A DNA stretch of 64,000 nucleotides from assembly GCA_963971305.1 (NCBI GenBank), contig OZ020311.1:4464001-4528000 (forward strand), in the 5' to 3' direction. The notes beneath the pieces are model-generated. The model saw only the letters and a list, made by a program, of their open reading frames with translations, was not told the origin of the DNA and made no database searches. Of this stretch, positions 42,590-54,289 are shown piece by piece. The DNA is from Arcuatula senhousia (Eukaryota > Mollusca > Bivalvia > Mytilida > Mytilidae). The position numbers and the translations under genes were made by a program. How positions within the stretch are numbered: the first letter of the stretch is position 1; the number at the start of each line of letters is the position of its first letter.

Positions 42590-45500
42590 AAAATTCACGA
42601 ATTTTGACTTATGGTCTTAAATGATAGAATATGTCATCAAAAATATATATCCAAATTTTTTTCAAAAAATTCTTTTTTATAACAGAGATATTTGGCATTT
42701 TCTGATTTCAAAAGTAACTCAGTGACGTCAGTGAGATGGTTTCGAGTGCATTATGGGATATCTGTGTATTACATCTTTATTCGATTAACGCTATATAATC
42801 GATATCGATATTATATTTAATAAAACACAGTGGTGACGTGTGGTCTAATTGGCAAACAAAAGAAAATATTTAATAACGATAAACTGATACGCAATAACAT
42901 AATTATTATGATGATTTCTTTCAAATATAAAGTATTTTTATCATTATTTGCTAACAAAATTTTTAATTAATGATTTTTTTAAACATCAATATTAAATAAT
43001 TAAATCATGATAATAATTAAAATTGTGCTACATAATTCTAATCTTTTCCATAAATTACTCTATTTTAATTAACATTGTTAAAATGATTTGAAAATTTTCC
43101 CTTTCATATGATAATCACGCTTTTTAAAACAACAAGGTGTCACCTGGCCAGACATCCCAGGTGTTAATTGCAAATTGGTGATTACGTAATTTGCCCCAGG
43201 TAAGAATTTTGTATATTCGACGTGAACCTTTTCCCCGGCCTTTTAATCTCATTAGACAGCTATTAAACTGATTAACTGATCCTTGTAAGGCTATCAGTTT
43301 TAACGGATTAATTCAAATCAATTAAGCATGTCTAATAGTCACCTCATAAAGATCAAAGAAGAGACGGTGATCTTCAGCTCTTTCGTCTCCTGATTGTTAA
43401 ACGGGGTTTAATAAGGTTTTTGGTTTTGTATAAGATTAATCGTAATTTCGAGAGAATGAGAAAAATAATTGCTGTATAATATACCTTCAGCACCAATGTC
43501 CCTTCAAAATATTTGTAATATTTGACGTGTCTGCTAGCAGCTTTAGTTCTGCAGATTTGGTCGAATTGGGTCAGAAGGGGCATCAACTTGAACCAGAATA
43601 TACGGAGGAAGAAATCCGGTAGATAGAAGAATTGGAGATAAATCGCTAGACAGAATTTGAAAGCAACCCAATTTTACACTCAATGGTGCAAATGTTCCGA
43701 TCGCTATGAGCCAATGCCCTTGCTCGCAGAATGCCTATGCTGCCGCAAGTTTACATTATTCGCCGATATCTTCGACCCTGGTGCAACCACGACTTCAAGA
43801 TAGTTTAAACCCGCGGTTGTGCTGAAAACTAGTTATATTAGTTTCTTGTGGTACAAATGCCACCGGGGGATAGCACCAGACGTCCTATTAAATAGGTATA
43901 TGAATAGACGTTTACTTTTTTTTTCAGAGTGATAAGGTATTGACGAAGATTTCACTGATTGAAAACATTGATTGAGTTTTTCTTGACCCATCAAACAAAA
44001 GTTATTTCAGTTATATATAGTCTTAGCCAACAAAAAGTTAACAGTACAAAACAAGGAAGTAATAATGTAAAGGCAAGGTAACTTTAGATACCACTTTTTA
44101 AATACATTATCATTCATTTATTTGATTTTACAATCTATACAGACAGTTTGTATGTTGGGTCAGAATATGTCTACCTTTAGGAAGAAAACATCGTGTTTTG
44201 CTGCCAGCTTGTGTTGTGTCTGTCATCAGAAAAGAATGTTCTTCTGCAGATGGACAATACGTACGAAGGATTTAGAGATTGTATTAGTGACAGACTCTGA
44301 GATTTTCAATGACTTATACTTTTTTTATAGTGGTGACACTAAGCTTAGTTAAAATTTGTTTTCCATTCATAACTTATAAAATGTATTAGCATAACCTCAT
44401 GTAAACTAATTTCATCTTTTATTTCTGTGGTTTTTGTTGTTGTTGTTGCTGATTATAAGGGGGTGACCATTGGATTTTCATGGGAGGGCTATTGTTAAAT
44501 AAACTAGATAATGTGTCTATGAGCCACAGGATGGCCCTCCCGTTCTTGAAATATCATTGACCCTCAATGTGTATTTACTGGGATAATGACCTTTACCAAG
44601 AAATTAATTAAAAGTGTTCATGTGTAAAATATAGGTCGCTGTGACCTTATTTCTGGTGGGTGGTGCCATGTTACCAATACTCATCGATTAGTGAAATATT
44701 ATTGAACCCTAACATGTAGTATTTAAGATATGGACCTTAACCAAGAACTTAACCAAAGTCATTCATGCGTAAAATATAGGTCACAGTGACCTCATTTCTA
44801 GTGGATAGTGTCACCTTACCTAAGACACATCCAGTGGTGAAATATCATTGACCCCCAACATCTAGTATCCAAGTTATGAACCTTAACTAAAAACTTAACC
44901 GAAGTCCTTCATGCATAAAATATAGGTCACAGTGACCTAATTTTTATTGGGAGGTGTCATGGTACCCAAGACACATCTAGTGGTGAAATACAATTGACCA
45001 TCAACATGTAGTATCTGAGATATGGACCTTAACCAAGAACTTAACCAAAGTCATTCATGTGTAAAATATAGGTCACAGTGACCTTATTTCTAGTGGGTGG
45101 TGTCACCTTACCTAAGACACATCTAGTAGTGAAATATCATTGACCCCCAACATCTAGTATCCAAGTTATGGACCTTAACCAAAAACTTAACGGAAGTCGT
45201 TCATGCATAAAATATAGGTCACAGTGACCTAATTTTTATTGGGTGGTGTCATGTTACCCAAGACACATCTAGTGGTGAAATACAATTGACCATCAACATG
45301 TAGTATCTGAGATATGGACCTTAACCAAGAACTTAACCGAAGTCATTCATGCATAAAATATAGGTCACAGTGACCTAATTTCTAGTGGGTGGTGTAGCCC
45401 TACCCAAGACCTATCTGGTGGTGAAATATCATTGACCCCCAACATCTAGTATCTGAGTAATGGACCTTAACCAAGAACTTAACCAAAGTGTTACGGACGG

Positions 45501-47455
45501 ACGTACGGACGGACGTACGGACGGACGGACGGACGGACAAGGGTAAAACTATATGTCCGATCCACATACGTGGTCGGGCCATAAAAATAAAAAGGCAGGA
45601 TGTCAAAATTAAATAAAAAGGCATGGTAGGATGTTGTTTTTGGCTGAAAATTTTATAGTTAGAAAAATATCCAGGCTCCAGCGTTCTCGAAAATAAAAAG
45701 GCAGGACGAAGTGAAATATATATATCTAAAGCCCCCCTCCCAAAAAAAATCAAATATTCTAACTTTCATACGAAACGCAATATCTAAATTATTAATTTTG
45801 TATTGGCACTTTTTTTTTACTGTACACTTCGCATTATCAGTTTACTTTGGAACCGATCTGACATTTTAAATATTAGAAACGGGCGTCAGACGAAGTTTAG
45901 AGTTTGACATGTAGATTTTTTTTACATTGAAATCATTCTAAAGTTGTTGGTGTGGTTGTCTATCTTATGCCCCATCTACGAAAAAAGGAGTAGGAGGACA
46001 TATAGTGTCTGGTTCTGTACGTCCGTCCGTACGTCCTAATGTTTGAAGATCGGGCATTATGTCTTTTGGATATATTATTGTTTGGGCTTCTTATGCAGAG
46101 AAATACAAGTGATAAAATATATTTATACGTTTTATAATCTTACGAACACAAGATTGTGGTATATACTCATACGGCTGTCTACATGAAGGTAACACGAAGC
46201 GTTTTCTGTATAGTGTGCTTTTTTGTTTTACTTTTTAAAAGAGAAATGTAAAAAAAAAAACTTCAAAAATCACCTGAAGAAGAACAATTTCACTATTTTT
46301 ACACAGATAAAGATGTCGAAGACACGAGTGATAAATTGTGGGTCTTCTGTTGTACTTTGTAATAAATAATTAACAGAAACAAATGATCTCTTTTTCTGTC
46401 ATAAACCATTACACAACCACCTGTTAATTACCATCCCCGTGAAGTAAGTAATACCTGGGAGTGTCACAAGTTTAAATACGTTGCCCCCGACTGTGAATTA
46501 CTATCTTCATATAGGTAAAAATAATATTATGAACGCTTAAGAAATCCTTTATAAAGATAATAAAAATACATTTGCGCATTTTTAAGGAATGCATAGGGAA
46601 TGGATAAAAAAATGAAGAAAAAATTGTTGTCGGTTTAAAATGTATATTTACTAGTTATTAAACAAATATTCTGAATAAATGCACAGTTATAACTGAAGTG
46701 TTAAAACGCTTATACAAAACAAAAAGATAAGTTTTATTCCGCTTTCGGTTATATTCTTAATTTTACGCACACCCGTTATAATTCTTTTTTTTTTAAACAA
46801 AACTGATATTTTTGTCTTGTGGATTTGTGGATTTTTATAGCAAAGATTCCGACCGTTACATACTAGCCCGGGCATTCTAGGTAATAATGTAACATGTAAG
46901 AAACGTTTGACTATAAAAATAATGAAATTATTATTGACAAATATAGATAGATATAAACATTTTTCATGGACAAAAGAACACTGCTTACTATTAAGTCACT
47001 CTCTAAAGATGTTGCTTCAAAATGGTCTTCACCGACACAAACTTGTATACTTGACATTGCTGATAGTGGATGGCAAATCTAAAGACTGGACCCATTTAAG
47101 ATGCAAGTCTGTCTTTTCCCTTAGGTCAGGAAAACGGAATAACTGTTACTACGCTGAGTAGAACAACCAAACTATCATCATGATCATGCAAAACATTTTT
47201 AAATGACGATAGAGTTGACCATTGCGTGTCGTTATCGTTTTGGTACTTTGTGGTTATTGGATATTAGGTGATGGTCACGTGGCAATAGGGCCTACTAGCC
47301 ATACAAAATGGCCGCACCCATCATTCTAATTTATCGATACAAAACGCTCTCATACTCGCTTATTAGTGAAGATTGAAGAGTTTTACATGTATATTTATGT
47401 TTAGTAAAATGTGATGAAAAACATATGTAAAAATTATTTTTTTGCGAATTTTCCC
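42590..47455. mobile_element. 4.87-kb TTAA-flanked insertion, 11-bp TIR AGGGAAAATTC
   Basis: Left border TTAA|AGGGAAAATTC, right border GAATTTTCCCT|TTAA. The uninterrupted target is visible in neighbouring family H monomers as 'gtagtttaagaggagttgc', so the insertion and its TTAA duplication are secure. No piggyBac-type transposase ORF. The interior holds a family F element (44511-45582) and non-repetitive DNA, including a GC-richer patch at 43680-43870. It lies upstream of the first DHX9 coding exon. Confidence 0.75.
44511..45582 (+). mobile_element. Tandem-repeat element, family F
   Basis: Longer copy of the family at 25893-26610, with about seven monomers of 145 bp and a long GGAC microsatellite (45493-45540, 'ggacggacgtacggac'). 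Same head and tail. Nested inside the TTAA insertion. Confidence 0.85.
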
Positions 47456-48553
47456 TTTAAGAGGAGTTGCCATCACAAACTGTAATCATGATTTTCTGCA
47501 AATTTCTAAGTCCAAAGGTCCATAACTCCCACAAAAATTTGCAAATAAAAAATTCCAGGTAAAATGCACAACTACATATGGTGTACTTCTTGCATACCAA
47601 GTTTCGTTAAATTCTGTTCAGTAGTTTAAGAGGAGTTGCGATCACAAACTGTAATCATGATTTTCTGAAAATTTCTAAGTCCAAAGGGCCATTACTCCCA
47701 CAAAAATTTGCGAATCAAAAATTCCCGGTGATATGCATAACTACATATGGTGTTCTTCTTGCAAACCAAGTTTCGTTAAATTCTGTTCAGTATTTTAAGA
47801 GGAGTTGCGATTTTTTCTGCAAATTTCTAAGTCCAAAGGTTCATAACTCCCACAAAAATTTGCGAATAAAAAATTCCCAGTAATATGCACAAGTACATAT
47901 GGTGTTCTTCTTGCATACCTAGTTTTGTTAAATTCTGTTCAGTAGTTTTAGAGGAGTTGCGATTACAAACTGTAATCATAATTTTCTGCAAATTTCTAAG
48001 TCCAAAGGTTCATAACTCCCACAAAAATTTGCGAATAAAAAATTCCCAGTAATATGCACAACTACATATGGTGTTCTTCTTGCATACCTAGTTTTGTTAA
48101 ATTCTGTTCAGTAGTTTTAGAGGAGTTGCGATTACAAACTGTAATCATGATTTTCTGCAAATTTCTAAGTCCAAAGGGCCATAACTCCCACAAAAATTTG
48201 CGAATCAAAAATTCCTGGTAACATGCACAACTACTAATGGTGTTCTTCTTGAATACCAAGTTTCGTTAAATTCTGTTCACTAATTTAAGAGGAGTTGCGA
48301 TTACAAACTGTAATCATGAATTTCTGCAAATTTCTAAGTCCAAAGGGCCATTACTCCCACAAAAATTTGCGAATCAAAAATTCCTGGTAACATGAACTAC
48401 AGATGGTGTTCTTCTTGCATACCGAGTTTCATTAAATTCTGTTCAGTAGTTTAAGAGGAGTTGCGATTACAAACTTTGATCACAGACGGACGGACGGACG
48501 GACCAGTCAAAAACATTATACCCTTCGCAACTTCGTTGCGTGGGGTATAATAA

Positions 48554-49603
48554 TGAAAGAACCTTAGTGAGCACGCTCACATACCCCACGCGTGCCGCTA
48601 ATGGACTATCAATGTTATCCTTGAGGAATAAGTATCAAGCTACAGGAATCAATAATATTGAATGATTGTTAAAGTGAATGTGCAAGTATTCGAATATTAT
48701 AACAATTCTTAGTCCAAAGGGCCATAACTCCGACAAAAATTTGGGGATAAAAAATTCCTTGTAATATACACAACTACATATCGTGTACTTCTTGCATACT
48801 AAGTTTCATTAAATTCTGTTAAGCAGTTTAAGAGGAGATGCGATTACAAACTGTAATCATGATTTTCTGCAAATTTCTAAGTCCAAAGGTTCATAACTCC
48901 CACAAAAATTTGCGAATAAAAAAATCCCGGTAACATGCACAACTACATATGGTGTTCTTCTTGCATACCTAGTTTCGTTAAATTCTGTTTAGTAGTTTAA
49001 GAGGAGTTGCCATCACAAACTGTAATCATGATTTTCTGCAAATTTCTAAGTCCAAAGGGCCATAACTCCAACAAAAATTTGCGAATCGAAAATTCCCAGT
49101 AACATGCACAACTACATATGGTGTTCTTCTTGCAAACTAAGTTTCGTTAAATTCTGTTCAGTAGTTTAAGAGGAGTTGCGATTACAAACTGTAATCATGA
49201 TTTTCTGCAAATTTCTAAGTCCAAAGGGCCATAACTCCCACAAAAATTTGTGAATCAAAAATTCCCGGTAACATGCACAACTACATATGGTGTTCTTCTT
49301 GCATACCAAGTTTCGTTAAATTCTTTTCAGTAGTTTAAGAGAAGTTGCGATTACAAACTGTAATCATGATTTTCTGCAAATTTCTAAGTCCAAAGGGCCA
49401 TTACTCCCACAAAAATATGCGAATCAAAAATTCCCGGTAATATGCACAACTACATATCGTGTTCTTCTTGCATACCAAGTTTCATTAAATTCTGTTCAGT
49501 AGTTTAAGAGGAGTTGTGATTACAAACTTTGATCACAGACAGACGGACGGACGGACCAGTCAAAAACATTATACCCTTCGCAACTTCGTTGCATGGGGTA
49601 TAA
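48554..49603 (+). mobile_element. Tandem-repeat element, family H, second copy
   Basis: Complete: head ATACCCCACGCG, about five monomers, (GACG)n at 49539-49556, tail CGCAACTTCGTTGCATGGGGTAT. Directly follows the first copy in the same orientation. Confidence 0.85.
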
Positions 49604-49610
49604 TTACAAA

Positions 49611-49744
49611 TGCACATCTGACATTTACAGAAGAGAAGATTGGTGTGAGGACCACACTAATAGAATATAGCTTCCATCTTCTATCACATGTATCAGTGTG
49701 GTCCTGAAACCGATCTTAACTTCTGTAAATGGCTCAGAGGTGCA
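49611..49744. repeat. Short hairpin element with about 48-bp arms
   Basis: Left arm 'tgcacatctgacatttacag' through 'aggaccacact' pairs with 'agtgtggtcctgaaaccgat' through 'ctcagaggtgca'. Loop about 36 bases. About ten mismatches, so aged. Confidence 0.75.
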
Positions 49745-50169
49745 CTGTCTATGGGAAGCCAACTTGGTGCTGGTGTGCCAGTTCTGTGTACGTATACCTT
49801 GGCTAAGAAGTTAAATATGGACGTTGGTAGCACTTCTACTACTACATGTAGACATTGACTGACCCTCTACTTAGAGAAAGGAAAGTGAGACCAGAAGTTA
49901 AGAAGGTTTCATCTTCCAGGAGTCAGATTCGTTTCCGAATGTGGATAGCTCCAGTCTTAACCAGTTTGGAAAGGGAAGTACTTCTTTGGTTCATAGCCCA
50001 AGCTCATAATGACATTTGTAGGAACACGTCACAACGCGGACTAGTGCTGGTGACACAGTGACCGAATACCAGAATACAGCGACAGTCACAAGAGGCCCCA
50101 CTTCATAAATAAAAAGAAAGAAAAGGTGTCAACTTCTAGTTCAGCTGCAGCTTGTAGCTCTTTTAATGG
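49745..50169. other. Unassigned unique sequence
   Basis: No long ORF, no strong repeat. Reads such as 'gaagccaacttggtgctggt' have coding-like composition but all frames are interrupted. Possibly a decayed element. Confidence 0.3.
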
Positions 50170-50385
50170 GGGTGTCACAGCCCCAAAATTGGAATACCGT
50201 TTTAAAAAGGACAGAATACTGTTAAAAAGACTGGAATACTGAAATTATACTCTAAAGATCACAGCATACGAGTACCAAAAGCCTAAAAATTCAGAACATC
50301 GCGTACCGTGTACCACACCTTGGCGTACGGAATACCCTTTTAATAGCACGGAATACCACTTACCAAAAGGGCTGTGACACCCTCT
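50170..50385. repeat. MITE with TIR GGGTGTCACAGCCC
   Basis: Ends GGGTGTCACAGCCC and GGGCTGTGACACCC are exact inverted repeats, with internal 'ggaataccg'-type words on both arms. Similar flanks (tcttttaat / tctttgat) hint at an 8-bp target duplication with changes, so hAT-like. Abuts the Merlin-like element. Confidence 0.65.
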
Positions 50386-50461
50386 TTGATGGTCCTTTTG
50401 CTACTATTTTTATTTTTCAATTTTTTTTTTTTTTGCAGACAGTGAATGGTCCGCCAAATCA

Positions 50462-50551
50462 GAAATTTCGGATCTCCTGTACTTGGCGATCACAATACTG
50501 GTATACCAGTATTGTTAACAATACTGGAATAAAATTTTATTCCAGTATTGT
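50462..50551 (+). repeat. Left TIR with two adjacent palindromes
   Basis: After 'gaaatttcggatctcctgta' come two perfect palindromes, 24 and 34 bp, both built on ACAATACTGG...CCAGTATTGT. A third inverted ACAATACTGG/CCAGTATTGT pair follows at 50570-50606. Confidence 0.9.
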
Positions 50552-51094
50552 TGATTTTTTTTCAAAAAAGTAACAATACTGGGATATATTGATGTTCCAG
50601 TATTGTTCCTCTAGTATCATGAGTAATGCATTATGTTATGGACGTGTATATTATAGATATAATGAGACCTTTCGAACTACTTGTTTGCCATTTTAAGAAA
50701 TTAATCAGAATAATTTATTTATGGATATCTATGTAAAAGTTTCATTTAGTTTTGATGAGAAATAATAAACTTTTTATGAAAACTCTAACTCACAGATCAA
50801 CTCTAATAAACAGGTCTTTGATTATGTTTTTATGTTATATATAATTTGTGTAAGTTAATTTGTCATTTATTTTGTTTATATGTGTTTTTTTTTGTAAGAA
50901 TGAAAAAGCATTTGCTACATTGTTTCTTTTTGTTATTTAAAATTGTATTCCATAAATCAATATTATTTATTAAAAAGCAATAAGATCTCCTTTATACTTT
51001 ATTGTACAATAAATTAACAAAATAAAGATATAATTGTTAAAATAAGTAGACAAAGGTTTCAAATGACATACATTCAGAGTTTGTGAGTCACAAA

Positions 51095-52025
51095 TTAAAC
51101 TTTGTACTGCTCAGCAATATGTGCAATGATGTTCCTGTAGGCATCACTGTCTGAAGATCCCCATCTGTCTCTCCACATTCTTTCATCAAGGTAACTTGGA
51201 AGCAGGTCTGATGACACCCCTTTCATTTCTTTAAACTTCTGTTTTGCTTTGGCCCAATACGACTCTATAGCTTGAGTATGAACACCAGTCTCGGGATCTA
51301 CAAAGTTAACAGAATGGTTGACTGTTCCATGCTCTAGTTGTAGTTGGCTGCTGATGTTGTGGTATGCCTTCCATTGGTCAGAATAAATAACTGTACCAGG
51401 ACGAACTACTCTTTCGATGATTGGAAGAAGGGTCTTTGCATCTCTTTTGTCTACAGTCTCTAAATAGGTGATTGCAGGCTTTGTTGATGTGTCTGCAAGA
51501 CCAAATACCCACTGTTCCTTGCTGGCTCTTCTTCCCCGGTTGTATTTGGATTTGTGGTTGAAAAGGCTCTCATCAATTTGTACCACAACGCCTGGTCCTC
51601 CTAGTTGAACTGGTGTGTTCAGAAGTTTGGTTGAACATATATCTCTCAGGTACTGGAACATCTGGATAACAGTCTTTTCACCAATCTGTGTTTGTTGCTG
51701 AACAGTCTTGACCTTACTGCCTTGGCTCCACAAGTATATAGTTAGTAACCATTTATCCAGAGTGATGCGTGACTTCTCGAAGAATGATCCTGTGCGAATG
51801 GTGATAAAGGTTCTGCGCTTAGTACACCTCTGGTTATTACAACGCCACCCAAAACCATCTGCTGTTGCTGATGTTGGTCTGCTGACAAGTTCCATCTGAC
51901 TTTGACATGTTGGACAGGTGCAAGACTGTGCAAGTAGTTTTTTTATCTTTCATGTAGTTCATCACTGCATCTGGCTGTGGACTGAAGATAACATTTGGTG
52001 CAAGGTATGTGTAGAAGTCATCCAT
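51095..52025 (-). pseudogene. IS1595/ISXO2-like (Merlin) transposase, one frameshift
   Basis: The 266-residue C-terminal frame (51895 to 51095) has VVVQIDESLF (D108), VIYSDQWKAY (D173) and TQAIESYWAK (E211), the DDE triad of IS1595-family transposases, and a TKRRTF...RTGSFFE segment before it. The N-terminal part lies in another frame from an ATG at 52023-52025 (MDDFYTYLAPNVI). A CxCPxC...CNNQRC zinc ribbon bridges the two. The frames switch at a run of seven T on the plus strand (51938-51944), so one base in a homopolymer separates this from an intact protein of about 310 residues. Merlin transposases are usually of that size. Catalytic residues are all present. The shift could be real or a sequencing error. 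Confidence 0.88.
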
Positions 52026-52949
52026 GATTTCAACTTTATGTTGAATATCATTTGAGCAACCATATTAATGGTGAAATTGGGCTTGTGTACACTATAATTA
52101 TTCTTAGAATCAAAGAAATATAAACATCAAAGTCTACTCATGATTATGAAGTTTTTATTATACTTCAAAGAATCCTTTGATAATTAATAATTGTAATCCT
52201 TCTGATGTGATAACTTCAAAAAGTTTAATTGTTTTTTTTTTTTAGTTATGTCATCAACAATAATTATGATCTAATAATCACAATTAATTGTTAAAATTAT
52301 CTAAAATTAAATTACCAATCAATCCCTAATTGTCAAATATTATTATGTGTTTAAGAGTTATAAGATTAATTTTGCTTGAAATTTTTTGAATTTGCATTTT
52401 CCAAGTTCTTTTAACTAAAACTAATGAATAAATAACCATTAAATAAAATTAAAATTTAAAAGTAATTATGTCAAACTATGATAATTTACAGTTATATATG
52501 TAATAACATTATGAACTTTTATTTTTCAAATACACTGTTACATTTTGTATAATCAAAGTTTTTAAAGTTTTTATTAATTGTTTATTTTTTTTCATAATTA
52601 TTTAAAAATATAAATAAATAATTAATTCTTGTGTCTTAAATTCATTGAGTTTTAAAAACAATACATGTACCTATCTCCAATTGCTTGCACTTGATTGGTT
52701 GGTCCTGTCCTTTTGAAATTGTCCAAGCCAATATGCAAAAAAAACTGAGCAATCAAGATCAAATGATAGTTTTCATATAAATTTCTCAATTATCATGATT
52801 ATTTCACTCAATCTTGTTTGTTTATATTGCATAAGTTACCCAAAACACTTGAGAAATAAAATCTAATTGAAAGAAATGTGACTGTGTAAACAAAAGATGG
52901 TATATATTGACCACAACAATCCAGATAGATTATAGTTTAAGAAATCATC
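52026..52949. promoter_or_regulatory. AT-rich divergent intergenic region of the Merlin-like element
   Basis: 924 bp, very AT-rich, between the divergent starts of the transposase and the second gene. Presumably holds both promoters. No TATA or initiator could be singled out because the whole stretch is A/T-rich. Confidence 0.35.
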
Positions 52950-53672
52950 ATGACTGGTATTGCTTCTTTGTTCCCAAATTTCCCCAAACAGAAGTCTGTT
53001 ATAGAGAGAGTCAACATTGTACTAACAAGACACAAACACAACTACTTCAAAGACTGGACAGATCAACAACTTGATGAAGCAGGCATGGACAACATCACCA
53101 GGCCACTACAACCTATTACATCAGAACTCTATTCTACTAACATAAAGAAAAACGAGGTCACAAGAAACAAAAAGCTTCAATACTGCATGACCATGGCAGC
53201 ATCAGATGACTCACCAGCATGGGCAAAACAGTTCCTAGATAATTTAGAATCAGGGGTCATCAAAAGCATAACAGAAGCAAAAGACCAAGCATCTACACTA
53301 TGGCGTCAACATTCTACTGCATACGACAGTAGAAGAGCTGTACAGGTTCCATCATCTGAACCAAATGGGCATGCCACTAAGAGAAAACGTAGAGATGATG
53401 AATCAGAATACCAGTACAGAAAAAGAATCAACACCCAGCCTGAACAAGAACCAGAAATTTCTGATGACCCAAACATTGCTGTTGCACTATCTGTCAAGTC
53501 ATCACTTAAATACATCATGTCACTCAAGAAAAATGAACTGCAACAAAAAATAAGTGAAAATAAAGAAACAGCTGAACTACTGAAGAAAGAAGGTCACTTA
53601 CCCACCAAGACAACTGAAGATCTTAGACTTTCTTTGATGACAATTGCTGTTTATGAACATTTGAATTCTTAA
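52950..53672 (+). CDS. Second gene of the Merlin-like element, 240 aa, unknown function
   Basis: Intact ORF from ATG 52950 to TAA 53672. I do not recognise the family. Residues 11-60 are helical (SVIERVNIVLTRHKH, FKDWTDQQLDEAG), with Trp and Tyr positions like a small DNA- or protein-binding domain. KRKRRDD at 144-150 looks like a nuclear signal. About 183-213 has coiled-coil spacing (SSLKYIMSLKKNELQQKISE). It is inside the same 90-bp inverted repeats as the transposase and divergently transcribed, so it is probably an accessory factor. Known Merlin elements generally carry only the transposase. It is open while the transposase is frameshifted. Confidence 0.7.
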   Translation: MTGIASLFPNFPKQKSVIERVNIVLTRHKHNYFKDWTDQQLDEAGMDNITRPLQPITSELYSTNIKKNEVTRNKKLQYCMTMAASDDSPAWAKQFLDNLESGVIKSITEAKDQASTLWRQHSTAYDSRRAVQVPSSEPNGHATKRKRRDDESEYQYRKRINTQPEQEPEISDDPNIAVALSVKSSLKYIMSLKKNELQQKISENKETAELLKKEGHLPTKTTEDLRLSLMTIAVYEHLNS

Positions 53673-53897
53673 ATTATCAACTTTATTAAAATTATTTATC
53701 ACTTTACAAAAATGCATATTGTGCTTACAATGTTATATAGTGCTGTTAATGGTTTACCTTGATATATACACATGTACATACTAGCAAAAGTACTTGTAAT
53801 AAAGTTTTGAAAATTAAGGTGTTTTTTTTCAAGAACTTGTCATATAATCTTATGCATTTTTAAATACATAGATATATAACAGAAACCAATAAAAACA

Positions 53898-54052
53898 TCA
53901 ATGACAAATGACACATTTTAAGAAGAAGCCAAATTTCAAAACCATAAAATGTACAATATGTGTCAAATAAAACAACAAAGACAAATGACACATTTTAAGA
54001 AGAAGCCAAATATCAAGACCATTAAAATGCAGAATATGTGTCAAATACTGGT
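53898..54052. repeat. Two-copy tandem duplication, about 83-bp period
   Basis: 'gacaaatgacacattttaag' followed by 'aagaagccaaat' and a closing 'atatgtgtcaaata' occurs twice. Inside the Merlin-like element near its right end. Further ACAATACTGG half-sites follow at 54055-54120. Confidence 0.8.
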
Positions 54053-54181
54053 ACAATACTAAAATACAATACTTCAATAAAATTTCAAAAATAAACAATA
54101 CTGGTACAATACTGGAATACAATTTCCGGGAAGTTCCACACTCCACACGGAGTCTACTCCCGTATCAGGAAGATGATGATG

Positions 54182-54271
54182 ACAATACTGGAATAAAATT
54201 TTATTCCAGTATTGTTAACAATACTGGTATACCAGTATTGTGATCGCCAAGTACAGGAGATCCGAAATTTC
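54182..54271 (-). repeat. Right TIR with two adjacent palindromes
   Basis: Exact inverse of 50462-50551, including both ACAATACTGG palindromes and 'gatcgccaagtacaggagat'. Confidence 0.9.
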
Positions 54272-54289
54272 AAAAAGGACCATCAAGAG

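Larger units (their letters stand above)
42295..48549 (+). mobile_element. Tandem-repeat element, family H, split by a TTAA insertion
   Basis: Head 'accttagtgagcacgctcac' with ATACCCCATGCG; tail hairpin CGCAACTTCGTTGCG with GCGTGGGGTAT. Monomers of about 170 bp ('ctaagtccaaagggccataa', 'atatgcacaactacatatgg'). A 4.87-kb element interrupts it at a TTTAA. A second family H element follows after a few bases. Confidence 0.8.
50462..54271. mobile_element. Merlin/IS1595-type DNA transposon with two divergent genes
   Basis: 3810-bp element with 90-bp terminal inverted repeats (50462-50551 and 54182-54271) that match essentially base for base, so it is young. It contains a DDE transposase (minus) and a 240-residue second ORF (plus), read away from a 0.9-kb AT-rich centre. 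An outer segment 'gatggtcctttttg' is also inverted around it (50390 and 54272-54284), but on the left it is 55 bases away, so the exact ends and target duplication are unsure. Confidence 0.85.

Noticed and set aside
43374..43586. 70-codon minus-strand ORF as a coding first exon of DHX9
   Set aside because: An AAG|GTATAT donor follows part of it, but the peptide matches nothing in DHX9 and the known N-terminus starts at 40364. At most it could be 5' UTR.
46907..47161. 84-codon plus-strand ORF inside the TTAA insertion
   Set aside because: No recognisable motif, no similarity to piggyBac transposases, AT-rich composition like the surroundings.
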